A stretch of DNA of 64,000 bases from Mesorhizobium sp. J8 (GCF_016591715.1 NZ_AP024109.1:4588001-4652000); one strand, 5' to 3'; shown: positions 46,091 through 55,234, counted from the stretch's first letter. Notes: a model not told the origin generated them from the letters alone. Numbers and translations: made by a program.

Positions 46091-47008
46091 ATGGTCGAAA
46101 GCCGGATCCGCTTCCGCCATCTGCAGGCCTTTCTCGAAGTCGCTCGGCAAGGCAGCGTGGCGCGCGCGGCCGACTTCCTGCATGTCAGCGCGCCGGCCGT
46201 GACCAAGACCTTGCGTGAGCTGGAAGAAGCGCTCGGCGTCGCCGTGGTCGAGCGTGACGGGCGCGGCATCCGGGTCACGCGTCTCGGCGAGATCTTCCTC
46301 GGTCATGCCGGCTCGGCGATCTCGGCGCTGAAGCGCGGCGTCGATTCCGTGCGCCAGGACGGCGCTCTCCATCGCGACCCGATCCGCATCGGCGCGCTGC
46401 CGACTGTGTCGGCGCGCGTGATGCCGCTCGCCATGAACCTGTTCCTCGAGGAAAACACCGGCGCCGCGCTCAAGATCGTCACCGGCGAGAACGCCGTGCT
46501 GCTCGAACAGTTGCGCGTCGGCGCGCTCGACCTCGTCGTCGGCCGGCTCGCGGCGCCGGAGCACATGACCGGCTTCTTCTTCGAACATCTCTATTCCGAG
46601 CAGGTGCTGTTCGTGGTGCGGGCCGGGCATCCCCTGTCGGAACCCGGGGCAGACATCTTCGCGCGGCTCGACGACTTCCCCGTCCTGATGCCGACGCGGG
46701 AATCCGTCATACGCCCCTTCGTCGACCGGCTCTTCATCACCAACGGCATGACCGCGCCCGCCACGGAGATCGAAACCGTTTCCGATTCCTTCGGCCGTTC
46801 CTTCATGCGCCAGAGCAATGCGGTATGGATCATCTCGGCCGGCGTCGTTGCCAATGAGATCGCCAGCGGCGCTTTCGTCGCACTGCCGGTGGATACGGAG
46901 GAGACCAAAGGGCCGGTGGGCTTGACCATGCGCACCGACACCGCGCCCTCGCCCGCCTTCACCATCCTGTTGCAGACGATCCGCGAAGCCGCGCGGCACC
47001 ACGCCTGA
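46091..47008 (+). CDS. pcaQ: LysR-family regulator PcaQ
   Basis: A 305-residue LysR regulator, with the N-terminal HTH FLEVARQGSVARAADFLHVS and a co-inducer domain typical of PcaQ (HRDPIRIGALPTVSARVMP). It is divergent from pcaDCHGB-pobA, 92 bp from pcaD, with a PcaQ box in the gap; the box lies 6 bp upstream of its own ATG, so binding probably also affects pcaQ expression. In rhizobia PcaQ activates pcaDCHGB and the protocatechuate importer in response to pathway intermediates. Confidence 0.95.
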   Translation: MVESRIRFRHLQAFLEVARQGSVARAADFLHVSAPAVTKTLRELEEALGVAVVERDGRGIRVTRLGEIFLGHAGSAISALKRGVDSVRQDGALHRDPIRIGALPTVSARVMPLAMNLFLEENTGAALKIVTGENAVLLEQLRVGALDLVVGRLAAPEHMTGFFFEHLYSEQVLFVVRAGHPLSEPGADIFARLDDFPVLMPTRESVIRPFVDRLFITNGMTAPATEIETVSDSFGRSFMRQSNAVWIISAGVVANEIASGAFVALPVDTEETKGPVGLTMRTDTAPSPAFTILLQTIREAARHHA

Positions 47009-47034
47009 CGATCGAGCTAGCAGTCCGAATTTCG

Positions 47035-47101
47035 CTAACCCAGCGGTTAATAAAACACCGTAAAATATCATTTTACCGAACCAAACCGCTAGTGCAATGT
47101 G
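47035..47101 (+). promoter_or_regulatory. PcaQ-box promoter/leader of the aromatic-acid importer operon (copy 2)
   Basis: CTAACC-CAGC-GGTTAA (47035-47050) differs from the PcaQ consensus ATAACC-N4-GGTTAA at one base. The following 51 bp repeat those of copy 1 with the same spacing. The pcaM-like ATG is 88 bp downstream of the end. Outside the 4-base spacer of the box nearly all differences from copy 1 are transitions. Confidence 0.8.
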
Positions 47102-47189
47102 ATCTCCGGAGGATCGAAAGCCGTGCCGTCCGGCCGCAAGCGGAAGACCCGTTTGCCGTCGTGTCGAACGGCGACTGAGGGAGGAGCAG

Positions 47190-48506
47190 ATGTCTCATAA
47201 TATCGGCAGCAAGCCCGCCATATCGGGCATTTCACGACGCCAGTTCATCGCCACATCGGTGGCCGGCGGCGCAGCCCTTGCGTTCGGCCGCGGCAAGGCT
47301 TTCGCGCAGGCCGCCGACACGCTCAAGGTCGGCTTCGTCAGCCCGCGCACCGGCCCGCTCGCCGGCTTTGGCGAAACCGACGGCTATGTGCTTGACCTCG
47401 CCCGCAAGGCCCTGGCCAAAGGCATCGAGCTCGGCGGCAAGAAATACAGCGTCGAGATCCTCGACCAGGACACCCAGTCGGATCCGTCGCGCGCCGGCCA
47501 GTTGGCAAAAGACCTGATCAACAACCAGGCTATCGACCTGATGCTGGCCGTTTCCACGCCCGAGGTGATCAACCCGGTCGCCGATGCCTGCGAGGCGGCC
47601 GGCGTGCCGTGCCTCTCCACCGTCATGCCATGGGAAGCGTGGTATTTCGGCCGCGGCGCCAAGCCGGGCGCGCCCTCGCCTTTCAAATGGACCTATCATT
47701 TCGGCTTCGGCGTCGGCGAATTCTTCAAGACCTATATTTCGCAGTGGAACCTGATCGAGACCAACAAGAAGGTCGGCGTCATGTATCCGAACGACGCCGA
47801 CGGCAATGCCATTCGCGCCAACCTGGCGCCGCTTCTGGCCAAGCAGGGTTTTACGATCGTCGATCCCGGCGCCTATGAGACCGGCACCACCGACTATTCC
47901 TCGCAGATCGCGCTGTTCAAGCAGGAAGGCGTCGAGATCTTCAACTCCTTCCCGATCCCGCCGGACTTCGCCGCCTTCTGGCGCCAGGCCGCGCAGCAGG
48001 GGCTGACAAGGCAGATCAAGATCGCCCAGGTCGCCAAGACCGGCCTGTTCCCCTCCGACATCGAGGCGCTCGGCGATCTCGGCATGAAGATCTCGAGCGC
48101 CGCCTATTGGCACAAGGCCTTCCCCTACACGTCGCCGCTGACCGGCGTCTCCGGCACCGAGCTTGCCGATGGTTACGAGGCGGCGAGCGGCAAGCAGTGG
48201 ACACAGCAGCTCGGCGCCTCGATGTCGCTGCTCGACGCCGGCTTCGAAGCCCTGAAGGCGAGTTCCAACGCCAAGGACAAGGCAGCGGTCGCCAAGGCAC
48301 TGAGCGTGCTTAAGACCGAGACCATGATCGGCAAGGTCGACTTCACCAGCGGCCCGGTCGCGAACGTGTCCCCCGGTCCGATCATCGGCACGCAATGGGT
48401 CGCCGCCAAGGAAGGCTCGAAATTCCCGCTCGACTATGTCGTGACCGAGAACGCCACGGACCCAAATGTGCCGGTCGGGGCCAAGCTCCAGCCCTACAAC
48501 GGCTGA
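47190..48506 (+). CDS. pcaM: Aromatic-acid (protocatechuate-type) ABC solute-binding protein
   Basis: A 438-residue binding protein of the branched-chain-amino-acid/aromatic-acid family (LivK type). The N-terminus has a twin-arginine motif SRRQF (15-19) and a hydrophobic segment ending near KAFAQA, so Tat export is likely. Mature part begins TLKVGFVSPRTGPLAGFGE. Start after GGGAGGAG. In Sinorhizobium the PcaQ-controlled PcaMNVWX importer takes up protocatechuate and has the same make-up; the PcaQ box upstream supports the assignment. Symbol by analogy. Confidence 0.87.
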   Translation: MSHNIGSKPAISGISRRQFIATSVAGGAALAFGRGKAFAQAADTLKVGFVSPRTGPLAGFGETDGYVLDLARKALAKGIELGGKKYSVEILDQDTQSDPSRAGQLAKDLINNQAIDLMLAVSTPEVINPVADACEAAGVPCLSTVMPWEAWYFGRGAKPGAPSPFKWTYHFGFGVGEFFKTYISQWNLIETNKKVGVMYPNDADGNAIRANLAPLLAKQGFTIVDPGAYETGTTDYSSQIALFKQEGVEIFNSFPIPPDFAAFWRQAAQQGLTRQIKIAQVAKTGLFPSDIEALGDLGMKISSAAYWHKAFPYTSPLTGVSGTELADGYEAASGKQWTQQLGASMSLLDAGFEALKASSNAKDKAAVAKALSVLKTETMIGKVDFTSGPVANVSPGPIIGTQWVAAKEGSKFPLDYVVTENATDPNVPVGAKLQPYNG

Positions 48507-48525
48507 TTAAGTCGAGGACCGCATC

Positions 48526-49266
48526 GTGAACGCCACGCCCAACGGTGCCGTCCTCAGCGCCGCCGGCATCCACAAGCGCTTCGGCGCGCTTGTGGTGCTC
48601 GACGACATCGACTTCGCCATGGGCGCCGAGGAAGCGGTCGGCATCGTCGGCCCGAACGGCGCCGGCAAGACGACGCTGCTCAGCGTGCTCTCCGGCGCTT
48701 ATCCGCCGAGCGCCGGAACCATCGCCTTCAAGGGCGATGACGTCACGGCGCTGCCGGCCACGCAGCGCTGCCGGCTGGGCCTGGTGCGCACCCATCAGGT
48801 GCCGAAACCCTTCGGCGGCATGACCGCCTTCGAGAATGTCTTCGTCGCCGCCTCGCACGGCGCCGGACTCGGCCGCGACGAGGCTTATGAGGAAGCGCTC
48901 GGCTCGCTGAAGCTCTGCGGCATGTTCAGTGTCGCTAACCGCCGCGCCGAGACGCTCGGCCTGCTCGACCGCAAGCGGCTGGAGCTCGCCCGCGCGCTCG
49001 CCGCGAAGCCGACGCTGCTTCTGCTCGACGAGATCGGCGGCGGCCTGACCGACGGCGAGGCGGGCGAGCTCGTCGAGACCATCCGCGAATTGCGCCGCCG
49101 CAGGATAGGCATCGTCTGGATCGAGCACATCGTCCACGTGCTCTTGCAAGTGGCCGAACGGCTGATCTGCATGGATGCCGGCAAGATCATCGCCGACGGC
49201 GAGCCGCAGGCGGTGATGGCCGACCCGCAGGTGATCAGCGCGTATCTCGGCGGAGGCCCGAAATGA
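48526..49266 (+). CDS. Aromatic-acid ABC importer ATPase (LivG-like)
   Basis: A 246-residue ATPase with Walker A GPNGAGKTT and Walker B LLLLDEI. The signature position reads LGLLDRKRLELARA, the non-LSGGQ form frequent in LivG-type subunits. GTG start at 48526, 19 bp after the binding-protein stop. Pairs with the LivF-like ATPase encoded next, with a 4-bp overlap. Confidence 0.92.
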   Translation: MNATPNGAVLSAAGIHKRFGALVVLDDIDFAMGAEEAVGIVGPNGAGKTTLLSVLSGAYPPSAGTIAFKGDDVTALPATQRCRLGLVRTHQVPKPFGGMTAFENVFVAASHGAGLGRDEAYEEALGSLKLCGMFSVANRRAETLGLLDRKRLELARALAAKPTLLLLDEIGGGLTDGEAGELVETIRELRRRRIGIVWIEHIVHVLLQVAERLICMDAGKIIADGEPQAVMADPQVISAYLGGGPK

Positions 49267-49991
49267 GCCTGCTGTCGGTCGAGAATCTCGTTGTCCGCCA
49301 TGGCCTGCTGCAGGCGGTGCGCGGCATCAGCTTCAGCCTCAAGCGTGGCGAGACGCTGGCGCTGGTCGGCGCCAACGGCGCGGGCAAGACGACGCTGCTG
49401 CGCGCAATCGCCGGCGCGCACCAGGCGGCCTCGGGCCGTGTGGTCTTCGACGGCAACGATCTCTCCGGCGTGCCTTCGCATGAACGCGTCCGCAAGGGCA
49501 TCGCCCTGGTTCCCGAAGGCCGGCGGCTGTTCGTGCAGATGACGGTCGAGGAAAACCTTCTGCTTGGCCGCACTGCCAGCCGCCCCGGCGACTGGAGCGT
49601 CGAACGCGTGCTCGACACCTTCCCCAACTTGAAGCCGCGCCGCCATGCCAAGGCCGGGCATCTTTCCGGCGGCGAGCAGCAGGCGACCGCAATCGGCCGT
49701 GCGCTGATGAGCAATCCCGACCTGCTCTTGCTCGACGAGGTCTCGCTCGGCCTGTCGCCGCTGGTCGTCGACCGCGTCTATGCCTCTCTGCAGGGGCTGC
49801 TCGGCTCCGGCACGACGATCATCCTGGTCGAGCAGGACCTCAACCGCGCGCTCTCCGTCTCCAACAAGGTGATCTGCATGCTGGAGGGCCGGATCGTCCT
49901 TGCCGGCGACAGCAAGAGCGTGTCGCGCGACGAGGTGACCAAGGCCTATTTCGGTCTGCACCGGAAAGGCGCCGGAGGCGTGCCGGCATGA
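49263..49991 (+). CDS. Aromatic-acid ABC importer ATPase (LivF-like)
   Basis: A 242-residue ATPase: Walker A GANGAGKTT, signature LSGGEQQ, Walker B LLLLDEVSLGLSP, H-loop region replaced by LVEQDLNRAL as is normal in LivF. Overlaps both neighbours by 4 bp, part of a strictly coupled five-gene importer set. Confidence 0.93.
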   Translation: MSLLSVENLVVRHGLLQAVRGISFSLKRGETLALVGANGAGKTTLLRAIAGAHQAASGRVVFDGNDLSGVPSHERVRKGIALVPEGRRLFVQMTVEENLLLGRTASRPGDWSVERVLDTFPNLKPRRHAKAGHLSGGEQQATAIGRALMSNPDLLLLDEVSLGLSPLVVDRVYASLQGLLGSGTTIILVEQDLNRALSVSNKVICMLEGRIVLAGDSKSVSRDEVTKAYFGLHRKGAGGVPA

Positions 49992-50884
49992 TGAACCAGA
50001 TCGTCCAGGGCGTCCTGCTCGGCGGCTATTACGCGCTGATCGCCTGCGGCCTCTCCTTCATGTTCTCGGTGATGCGCATCATCAACCTGGCGCATGGCAG
50101 CCTCGCCGTGCTATCGGCCTTCGCGCTGTGGCTGCTCGCCTCGCGCTTCCACATCTCGCCATTTCTGGGCCTGCTCGTCGTGCTGCCGCTGATGGCCGCG
50201 ATTGGCTGGGCCTTGCAGCGCTTCCTGCTTGAGCGCAGCGCGCGCGGCGGCGCGCTGCTGCCGATCCTCACAACCTTCGGCCTCGCCATCGTCATCGACA
50301 ATGTGCTGTTCGAACAGTTCGGCGCCGACACGCGCTCGCTGGCGCCCTTCATCGGCAGCCTGTCCTATGCTTCCTGGGAATGGCCGGGCAGCCTCTATGT
50401 CGGCAAGCTAGCGGTGATCATCTTCATCACCGCCGTCGTCCTGCTTGGTGGACTGCAGCTGTTCCTCACCCGCACCGGGTTAGGCCGCTCGATCCGCGCG
50501 ACCTCGGAAGACCCTGATACCGCCGGCATTGTCGGTGTCGACGCGCGCCGCTCCATGGCAATAGCCGCAGCAATCGCCATGGTCACGGTCGGTCTCGCCG
50601 GCGCTTTCCTCGGCATGCGCGCCACCTTCGATCCCTATGCCGGCGCAACGCAACTTCTGTTCGCCTTCGAGGCGGCCGTCATCGGCGGTGCCGGCTCGCT
50701 CTGGGGAACGCTGATCGGCGGCATTGTGCTGGCGCTCGCCCAGACGCTCGGCGCCAGGATCCATCCGCAAGGTTTCCTCATCGGCGGCCACGTCGCTTTC
50801 CTGATCGTGCTGTTCATCCGGCTCTACACTTCCGGCCTCGGCCTGCACGGCTTGCTGCGCCTCTCCACGCGGAAAGCCTCATGA
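49988..50884 (+). CDS. Aromatic-acid ABC importer permease (LivH-like)
   Basis: A 298-residue permease with about eight hydrophobic segments. Family sequence GGYYALIACGLSFMFSVMRIINLAHGS spans residues 11 onward (conserved LNLAHG-type motif), and GGAGSLWGTLIGG lies near the C-terminus. Two adjacent ATG codons at the start; the first overlaps the LivF-like stop. Confidence 0.93.
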   Translation: MMNQIVQGVLLGGYYALIACGLSFMFSVMRIINLAHGSLAVLSAFALWLLASRFHISPFLGLLVVLPLMAAIGWALQRFLLERSARGGALLPILTTFGLAIVIDNVLFEQFGADTRSLAPFIGSLSYASWEWPGSLYVGKLAVIIFITAVVLLGGLQLFLTRTGLGRSIRATSEDPDTAGIVGVDARRSMAIAAAIAMVTVGLAGAFLGMRATFDPYAGATQLLFAFEAAVIGGAGSLWGTLIGGIVLALAQTLGARIHPQGFLIGGHVAFLIVLFIRLYTSGLGLHGLLRLSTRKAS

Positions 50885-51942
50885 GCACCGCCTCCCCGGT
50901 CATCGAGCGCGGCACGGCCGCTTCGCGCACCGCCGGCATCGGCGTTTTGAGCATCATTCTGCTGCTCTCCATCGCGCCGCAATTCCTATCGGCCGGCGCG
51001 GTCGATCGCATGACGGCGCTGTTCATCTATGTGATCCTCGCCGCCATGTGGAATGCGCTGGCCGGTTTCGGCGGTCTGGTCTCGGTCGGCCAGCAGGTGT
51101 TCTTCGGCCTTGGCGCCTACTTCGCGATCCGCCTCGCCAATGCCGGGCTCAATCCATTCGTCTCGCTCTTCGTTTCGGCGGTCATCGTCGGCGCCGTGTC
51201 CTGGCCGATTTCGTTGTTCATGCTGCGCTTGAGGAACGGCGAGTTCGCCATCGGCATGTGGGTGATCGCGGCGCTCACCCACCTGCTCGTCAATCTCGAC
51301 CGTCTGATCCAGGGCGAGACCGGCACGTCGCTGATCTCGCTCAACGTCTACGATGCATCGACACGCCGGCTGACCATTTATTGGCTGGCGTTGGCGTCGA
51401 TGACCGCCCTGCTCGCGATCCTGTTCGGTCTGCTGCGCGGCAGCACCGGCGCCGCCATTCGCGCCATCCGTGACAATGAGGATGCGGCAGCCTCCGTCGG
51501 CGTGCGCGTCACCGGCACCAAGCGGCTGCTCTTCATGCTCGCCGCCTTCGGCATCGGCGTCGCCGGCGCGCTGTGGCTGGCGACCGCGATCACCTTCCAG
51601 CCGAAGACCTATTTCAACGTGCAGTGGACCGCTTACATGATTTTCATGGTGCTGGTCGGCGGCATCGGCACCTTCGAGGGCGCCATCCTCGGCGCGCTGC
51701 TCTTCTTCCTCATCGAGACCTGGTTCGGCGGCACCGGCGTCTGGTACCTGATTGGGCTCGGCGCCACGGCGCTGGTCTTCTCGCTGCTCTTGCCGCGCGG
51801 CCTCTGGGGCACGCTCGAAGAGCGTTTTGGTTGGCGCCTGTTGTCCGTAGGCTACCGAGTCAGGCTTCCCGCCGGGGTGGCGGATCCGACCGGCGAGACC
51901 ATTTCACCAGCACCCACTGCTCCGCACAGGGAGAAGGCATGA
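50881..51942 (+). CDS. Aromatic-acid ABC importer permease (LivM-like)
   Basis: A 353-residue permease with the LivM signature ALAGFGGLVSVGQQVFFGLGAY near residue 60 (quoted in part: GFGGLVSVGQ) and GGIGTFEGAILGALLF near 260. The C-terminal about 40 residues are polar and cytoplasmic. Its stop overlaps the SDR gene start, so the importer and the dehydrogenases are probably co-expressed. Confidence 0.92.
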   Translation: MSTASPVIERGTAASRTAGIGVLSIILLLSIAPQFLSAGAVDRMTALFIYVILAAMWNALAGFGGLVSVGQQVFFGLGAYFAIRLANAGLNPFVSLFVSAVIVGAVSWPISLFMLRLRNGEFAIGMWVIAALTHLLVNLDRLIQGETGTSLISLNVYDASTRRLTIYWLALASMTALLAILFGLLRGSTGAAIRAIRDNEDAAASVGVRVTGTKRLLFMLAAFGIGVAGALWLATAITFQPKTYFNVQWTAYMIFMVLVGGIGTFEGAILGALLFFLIETWFGGTGVWYLIGLGATALVFSLLLPRGLWGTLEERFGWRLLSVGYRVRLPAGVADPTGETISPAPTAPHREKA

Positions 51943-52730
51943 GCATGCTGTTCGGCAAGACGATCCTCATCACCGGCGTCGCCTCGGGCATCGGCGCCCG
52001 CACGGCGGAACTCGCGGGCCAACTCGGCGGCGACGTCATCGGCGTCGACATGCGCGAGCCAGCCGGACATCAGGGCGCCTTCGTCAAGGCCGACATCTCG
52101 TCCAAAGCCGGCGTCGACGACCTCGTCGCGCGCTTGCCGCAGCGCATCGACGCGCTCTGCAACGTCGCCGGCCTTTCCGGCAATATGGGCGCGGCGCCGA
52201 CGCTCGCCGTCAATTTCTACGGCCTGCGCGCGCTCTCGGAGGCGATGGCGCCAAGGCTTCGCGAAGGCGGCGCCATCGTCAATGTCGCCTCCATCGCGGG
52301 CTTCGGCTGGCGCGCCAATCTCAACCGCGCCGCCTCTATGGTCGGCGTCGAAGGCTTTCCCGATGTCGCCAGGGTGATTGCTGACCACGCGATCAAGAAC
52401 GAGGAAGGCTATCCGGTCTCGAAGGAGCTTTTGCTCCTGTGGACCTTCCGCGCGGCGCATCAGGAGCCGTTCAAGAGCCGCGGTATCCGCATCAACGCGG
52501 TGAGCCCCGGCCCGGTCGAGACGCCGATCCTGAAACAGTTCCGTTCGGTCCTCGGCGACGCCAAGGTCGACAGCGATATCGCGCGCGTCGGCCGCGCCGG
52601 CACATCGGGCGACATCGCACCGGTCGTGCTGTTCCTGTGCTCGGACGGCGCGCGCTGGATCAACGGCGCCAACGTGCCGGTCGACGGCGGCCTCGAAGCG
52701 TCGATCAACGCGGAAGTGCTTGGCTTCTAA
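51939..52730 (+). CDS. Short-chain dehydrogenase/reductase, coniferyl-alcohol-dehydrogenase-like
   Basis: A 263-residue SDR with cofactor motif TGVASGIG (13-20), an acidic GVDMREP strand end that favours NAD, NVAG and the active-site Ser of NVASIAG and YPVSK. Between the Ser and Tyr there is an enlarged segment of about 30 residues, as in coniferyl-alcohol dehydrogenase and 3-alpha-hydroxysteroid dehydrogenase/carbonyl reductase. ATG at 51939 overlaps the permease stop. Next to an aldehyde dehydrogenase and aromatic-acid importer, oxidation of an aromatic alcohol to the aldehyde is a sensible inference. Confidence 0.85.
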   Translation: MSMLFGKTILITGVASGIGARTAELAGQLGGDVIGVDMREPAGHQGAFVKADISSKAGVDDLVARLPQRIDALCNVAGLSGNMGAAPTLAVNFYGLRALSEAMAPRLREGGAIVNVASIAGFGWRANLNRAASMVGVEGFPDVARVIADHAIKNEEGYPVSKELLLLWTFRAAHQEPFKSRGIRINAVSPGPVETPILKQFRSVLGDAKVDSDIARVGRAGTSGDIAPVVLFLCSDGARWINGANVPVDGGLEASINAEVLGF

Positions 52731-52766
52731 TTTTGCAACGCTCCAGCGGGAGCGAGGGAGAAACCC

Positions 52767-54212
52767 ATGGACATCGGACTTCTGATCGACGGCGACGAGC
52801 GGGCGGCGACCGGCAAAGCCTCCTACGAGCGCCTGGACCCCTTCACCGGCAAGCTCGCGACGCGCGCCGCTGCCGCAAGCATCGTCGACGCCAGCGCAGC
52901 CGCCGATGCGGCGGCCGCTGCTTTCGATGCCTGGTCAAAGACCGGGCCTGGCGAACGCCGGGCGCTGCTCTCGAAGGCGGCCGATGTGATGGCTTCGAAG
53001 GTTGGCGAGTTCACCAAGCTGATGATGGAAGAGACCGGCGCCACCGGACCCTGGGCCGGCTTCAACGTCATGCTGGCGTCCAACATGCTGCGCGAGGCGG
53101 CGGCGATGACCACGCAGATTTCCGGCGAGGTCATCCCCTCCGACAAGCCGGGTACGCTCGCCATGGCGATCCGTCAGCCGGCTGGTGTGTGCCTCGGCAT
53201 CGCGCCGTGGAACGCGCCAGTCATCCTCGGCACCCGCGCACTCGCAATGCCGCTCGCCTGCGGCAACACGGTGGTGCTGAAGGCCTCCGAACTATGCCCC
53301 GGCACGCATCGCCTGATCGGTCAGGTGCTGGTCGAGGCCGGCCTGCCCAAGGGCGTCGTCAATGTCGTCACCAACGATCCGAAGGACGCGGCGGCAATCG
53401 TCGAGGCGCTGATCGCGCATCCGGCGGTGAAGCGCGTCAATTTCACCGGCTCGACCAAGGTCGGCCGCATCATCGCCGAGCTCTCCGGACGGCACCTCAA
53501 GCCCGCGCTGCTCGAGCTCGGCGGCAAGGCGCCACTGGTCGTGCTGGACGATGCCGACATCGACGCGGCCGTGAATGCCGCTGTTTTCGGTGCCTTCATG
53601 CATCAGGGCCAGATCTGCATGTCGACCGAGCGCCTGATCGTCGAGGAGACAATCGCCGACGAGTTCGTCGCCAAGCTCGCCGCGCGCGCCTCAAAACTGC
53701 CGGCCGGAGATCCGCGCGGCCATGTCGTTCTGGGCTCGCTGATCAGCAGCCAGGCGGCGGACAAGATGGAGGAGCTGATTGCCGACGCGACCGCGAAGGG
53801 TGCAACGCTCGCGGCCGGCGGCAAGCGGACAGGAACGGTGGTGGAAGCGACGCTCCTCGACCACGTGACGCCCGCCATGCGCGTCTATTCGGAAGAATCC
53901 TTCGGCCCGGTGAAGCCGGTCATCCGCGTGAAAGGCGAGGACGAGGCGGTGTGCGTCGCCAACGACACCGAATACGGCCTGTCGTCCGCCGTCTTCAGCC
54001 GCGACATCCGCCGTGCCATGGCCGTCGCCGCGCGCATCCAGGCCGGCATCTGCCACATCAACGGTCCGACCGTCCACGACGAGGCGCAGATGCCGTTCGG
54101 CGGCGTCAAGGGTTCGGGCTATGGCCGCTTCGGCGGCAAGGCCTCGATCGCCGAATTCACCGACCTGCGCTGGGTGACGATCGAGGACCCGGGCCAGCAC
54201 TACCCGTTTTGA
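52767..54212 (+). CDS. Aldehyde dehydrogenase, benzaldehyde/vanillin-dehydrogenase-like
   Basis: A 481-residue NAD(P)-dependent aldehyde dehydrogenase. Catalytic Glu is in LELGGKAPL (about residue 252) and the nucleophile Cys in GQICMSTER (about 286); cofactor block GIAPWNAPVILG and FTGSTKVG are standard. The GQICMST form is typical of vanillin and related aromatic aldehyde dehydrogenases. It lies 36 bp after the SDR gene; the two together would turn a lignin-type alcohol into an acid that feeds PobA or a vanillate demethylase. Substrate not proven. Confidence 0.88.
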   Translation: MDIGLLIDGDERAATGKASYERLDPFTGKLATRAAAASIVDASAAADAAAAAFDAWSKTGPGERRALLSKAADVMASKVGEFTKLMMEETGATGPWAGFNVMLASNMLREAAAMTTQISGEVIPSDKPGTLAMAIRQPAGVCLGIAPWNAPVILGTRALAMPLACGNTVVLKASELCPGTHRLIGQVLVEAGLPKGVVNVVTNDPKDAAAIVEALIAHPAVKRVNFTGSTKVGRIIAELSGRHLKPALLELGGKAPLVVLDDADIDAAVNAAVFGAFMHQGQICMSTERLIVEETIADEFVAKLAARASKLPAGDPRGHVVLGSLISSQAADKMEELIADATAKGATLAAGGKRTGTVVEATLLDHVTPAMRVYSEESFGPVKPVIRVKGEDEAVCVANDTEYGLSSAVFSRDIRRAMAVAARIQAGICHINGPTVHDEAQMPFGGVKGSGYGRFGGKASIAEFTDLRWVTIEDPGQHYPF

Positions 54213-54225
54213 TTGGCCGCTTCTT

Positions 54226-54367
54226 CCTTCTCCCCTGTGGGAGAAGGTGGATCGGCGCAGCGCCGAGACGCATGAGGGGTGTTCCAGCGGAGTGAGACGC
54301 TGGCGTTCCCTGGAGCACCCCTCATCCGACGTCGCTTCGCGAGGCCACCTTCCCCACAAGGGGGAAG
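54226..54367. repeat. Composite palindromic repeat between convergent genes, probable bidirectional terminator
   Basis: A 9-bp hairpin CCTTCTCCC/GGGAGAAGG (54226-54247) and a 7-bp hairpin CTTCCCC/GGGGAAG (54349-54367) bracket a long-range stem between ATGAGGGGTG near 54272 and CACCCCTCAT near 54316. This fills the gap between the aldehyde dehydrogenase and the convergent epimerase gene, in the style of rhizobial mosaic intergenic palindromes. Confidence 0.65.
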
Positions 54368-54379
54368 CAAGAAATGCCC

Positions 54380-55234
54380 TCACCCCAGCGTCAGCCCGGC
54401 CTTCCTCGCCTCCTCGCGCAGGAACGGCAATCCGACCTCGATGACGTCGCGCGGATCCTCGGCCACAGGCCGCCACACGGCGAGCCCGCCGGCGATGTCG
54501 ACATCGACATGGTTCATGCTTTCGAGCGTGATCGCGCCCTGATAGCCGATATCGGCGATCGCCTTCATGCAGGCTGCCCAGTTCAGCATGCCGCGCCCTG
54601 GCACGCCGCGATTGGCTTCCGACACGTGCACATAGCCTAGATAGGGCGCCGCCGCCTCGAAGCCGGCGGCAAAACTCTCTTCCTCGATATGCATGTGGTA
54701 GGTGTCGAGATGGATGAAGATGTTCTCGGCGCCCACCCGCTCGATGATGCGCGCCGCGTCGACGCCGCGGTTGATGAGATGTGTCTCGTAGCGGTTGCAG
54801 GGCTCGATGCCGAGCTTCAGGCTGCGCGACTTCGCCGATTTCGCCGCGCGTTCGAGAAAGCGGCACATGCCGTCGATCTCGCGCTGCGTCGGCGCACGTC
54901 CGGTGGTTTTGCCGATCGTGCCATAGGTGACACCGCCCAAAGCCTCGGCGCCGACCTCATTGCAGACCTTGAAGGCCGGCTGCAGGAAGTCGAGCGCCTC
55001 GTCGGGCCGCTCGACGACGTCGAGCGCGCGCGGCAGGCCGAGCGACGGGACAAGCTCGACGCCATAGTGGTTGGCGAAGCCGCGTGTGCGCTTGGTGTCG
55101 ATCTCTTCGGGGCGCAGCAGCGGGATCTCCATCAGGCCGATGCCGAGCTCCTTCAGCCGGTCCATCTGCGGCTCGATGCGGGCGAGGTCCCAGACCGGAG
55201 CTATGGCGAAAGTGTGCAATCCGAAGGTATTCAT
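54380..55234 (-). CDS. D-psicose/D-tagatose 3-epimerase-like TIM-barrel enzyme
   Basis: A 284-residue ketose 3-epimerase family protein. The metal and catalytic residues of Agrobacterium D-psicose 3-epimerase (E150, D183, H209, R215, E244) correspond here, with a constant offset of 6, to E144, D177, H203, R209 and E238, so spacing is fully conserved. ATG at 55234 has GAGG 5 bases upstream and is 1 base past the ATPase stop; ATG at 55252 is an alternative. Adjacent to an AlsB-like importer, it probably interconverts an imported ketose. Confidence 0.88.
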   Translation of the reverse strand: MNTFGLHTFAIAPVWDLARIEPQMDRLKELGIGLMEIPLLRPEEIDTKRTRGFANHYGVELVPSLGLPRALDVVERPDEALDFLQPAFKVCNEVGAEALGGVTYGTIGKTTGRAPTQREIDGMCRFLERAAKSAKSRSLKLGIEPCNRYETHLINRGVDAARIIERVGAENIFIHLDTYHMHIEEESFAAGFEAAAPYLGYVHVSEANRGVPGRGMLNWAACMKAIADIGYQGAITLESMNHVDVDIAGGLAVWRPVAEDPRDVIEVGLPFLREEARKAGLTLG

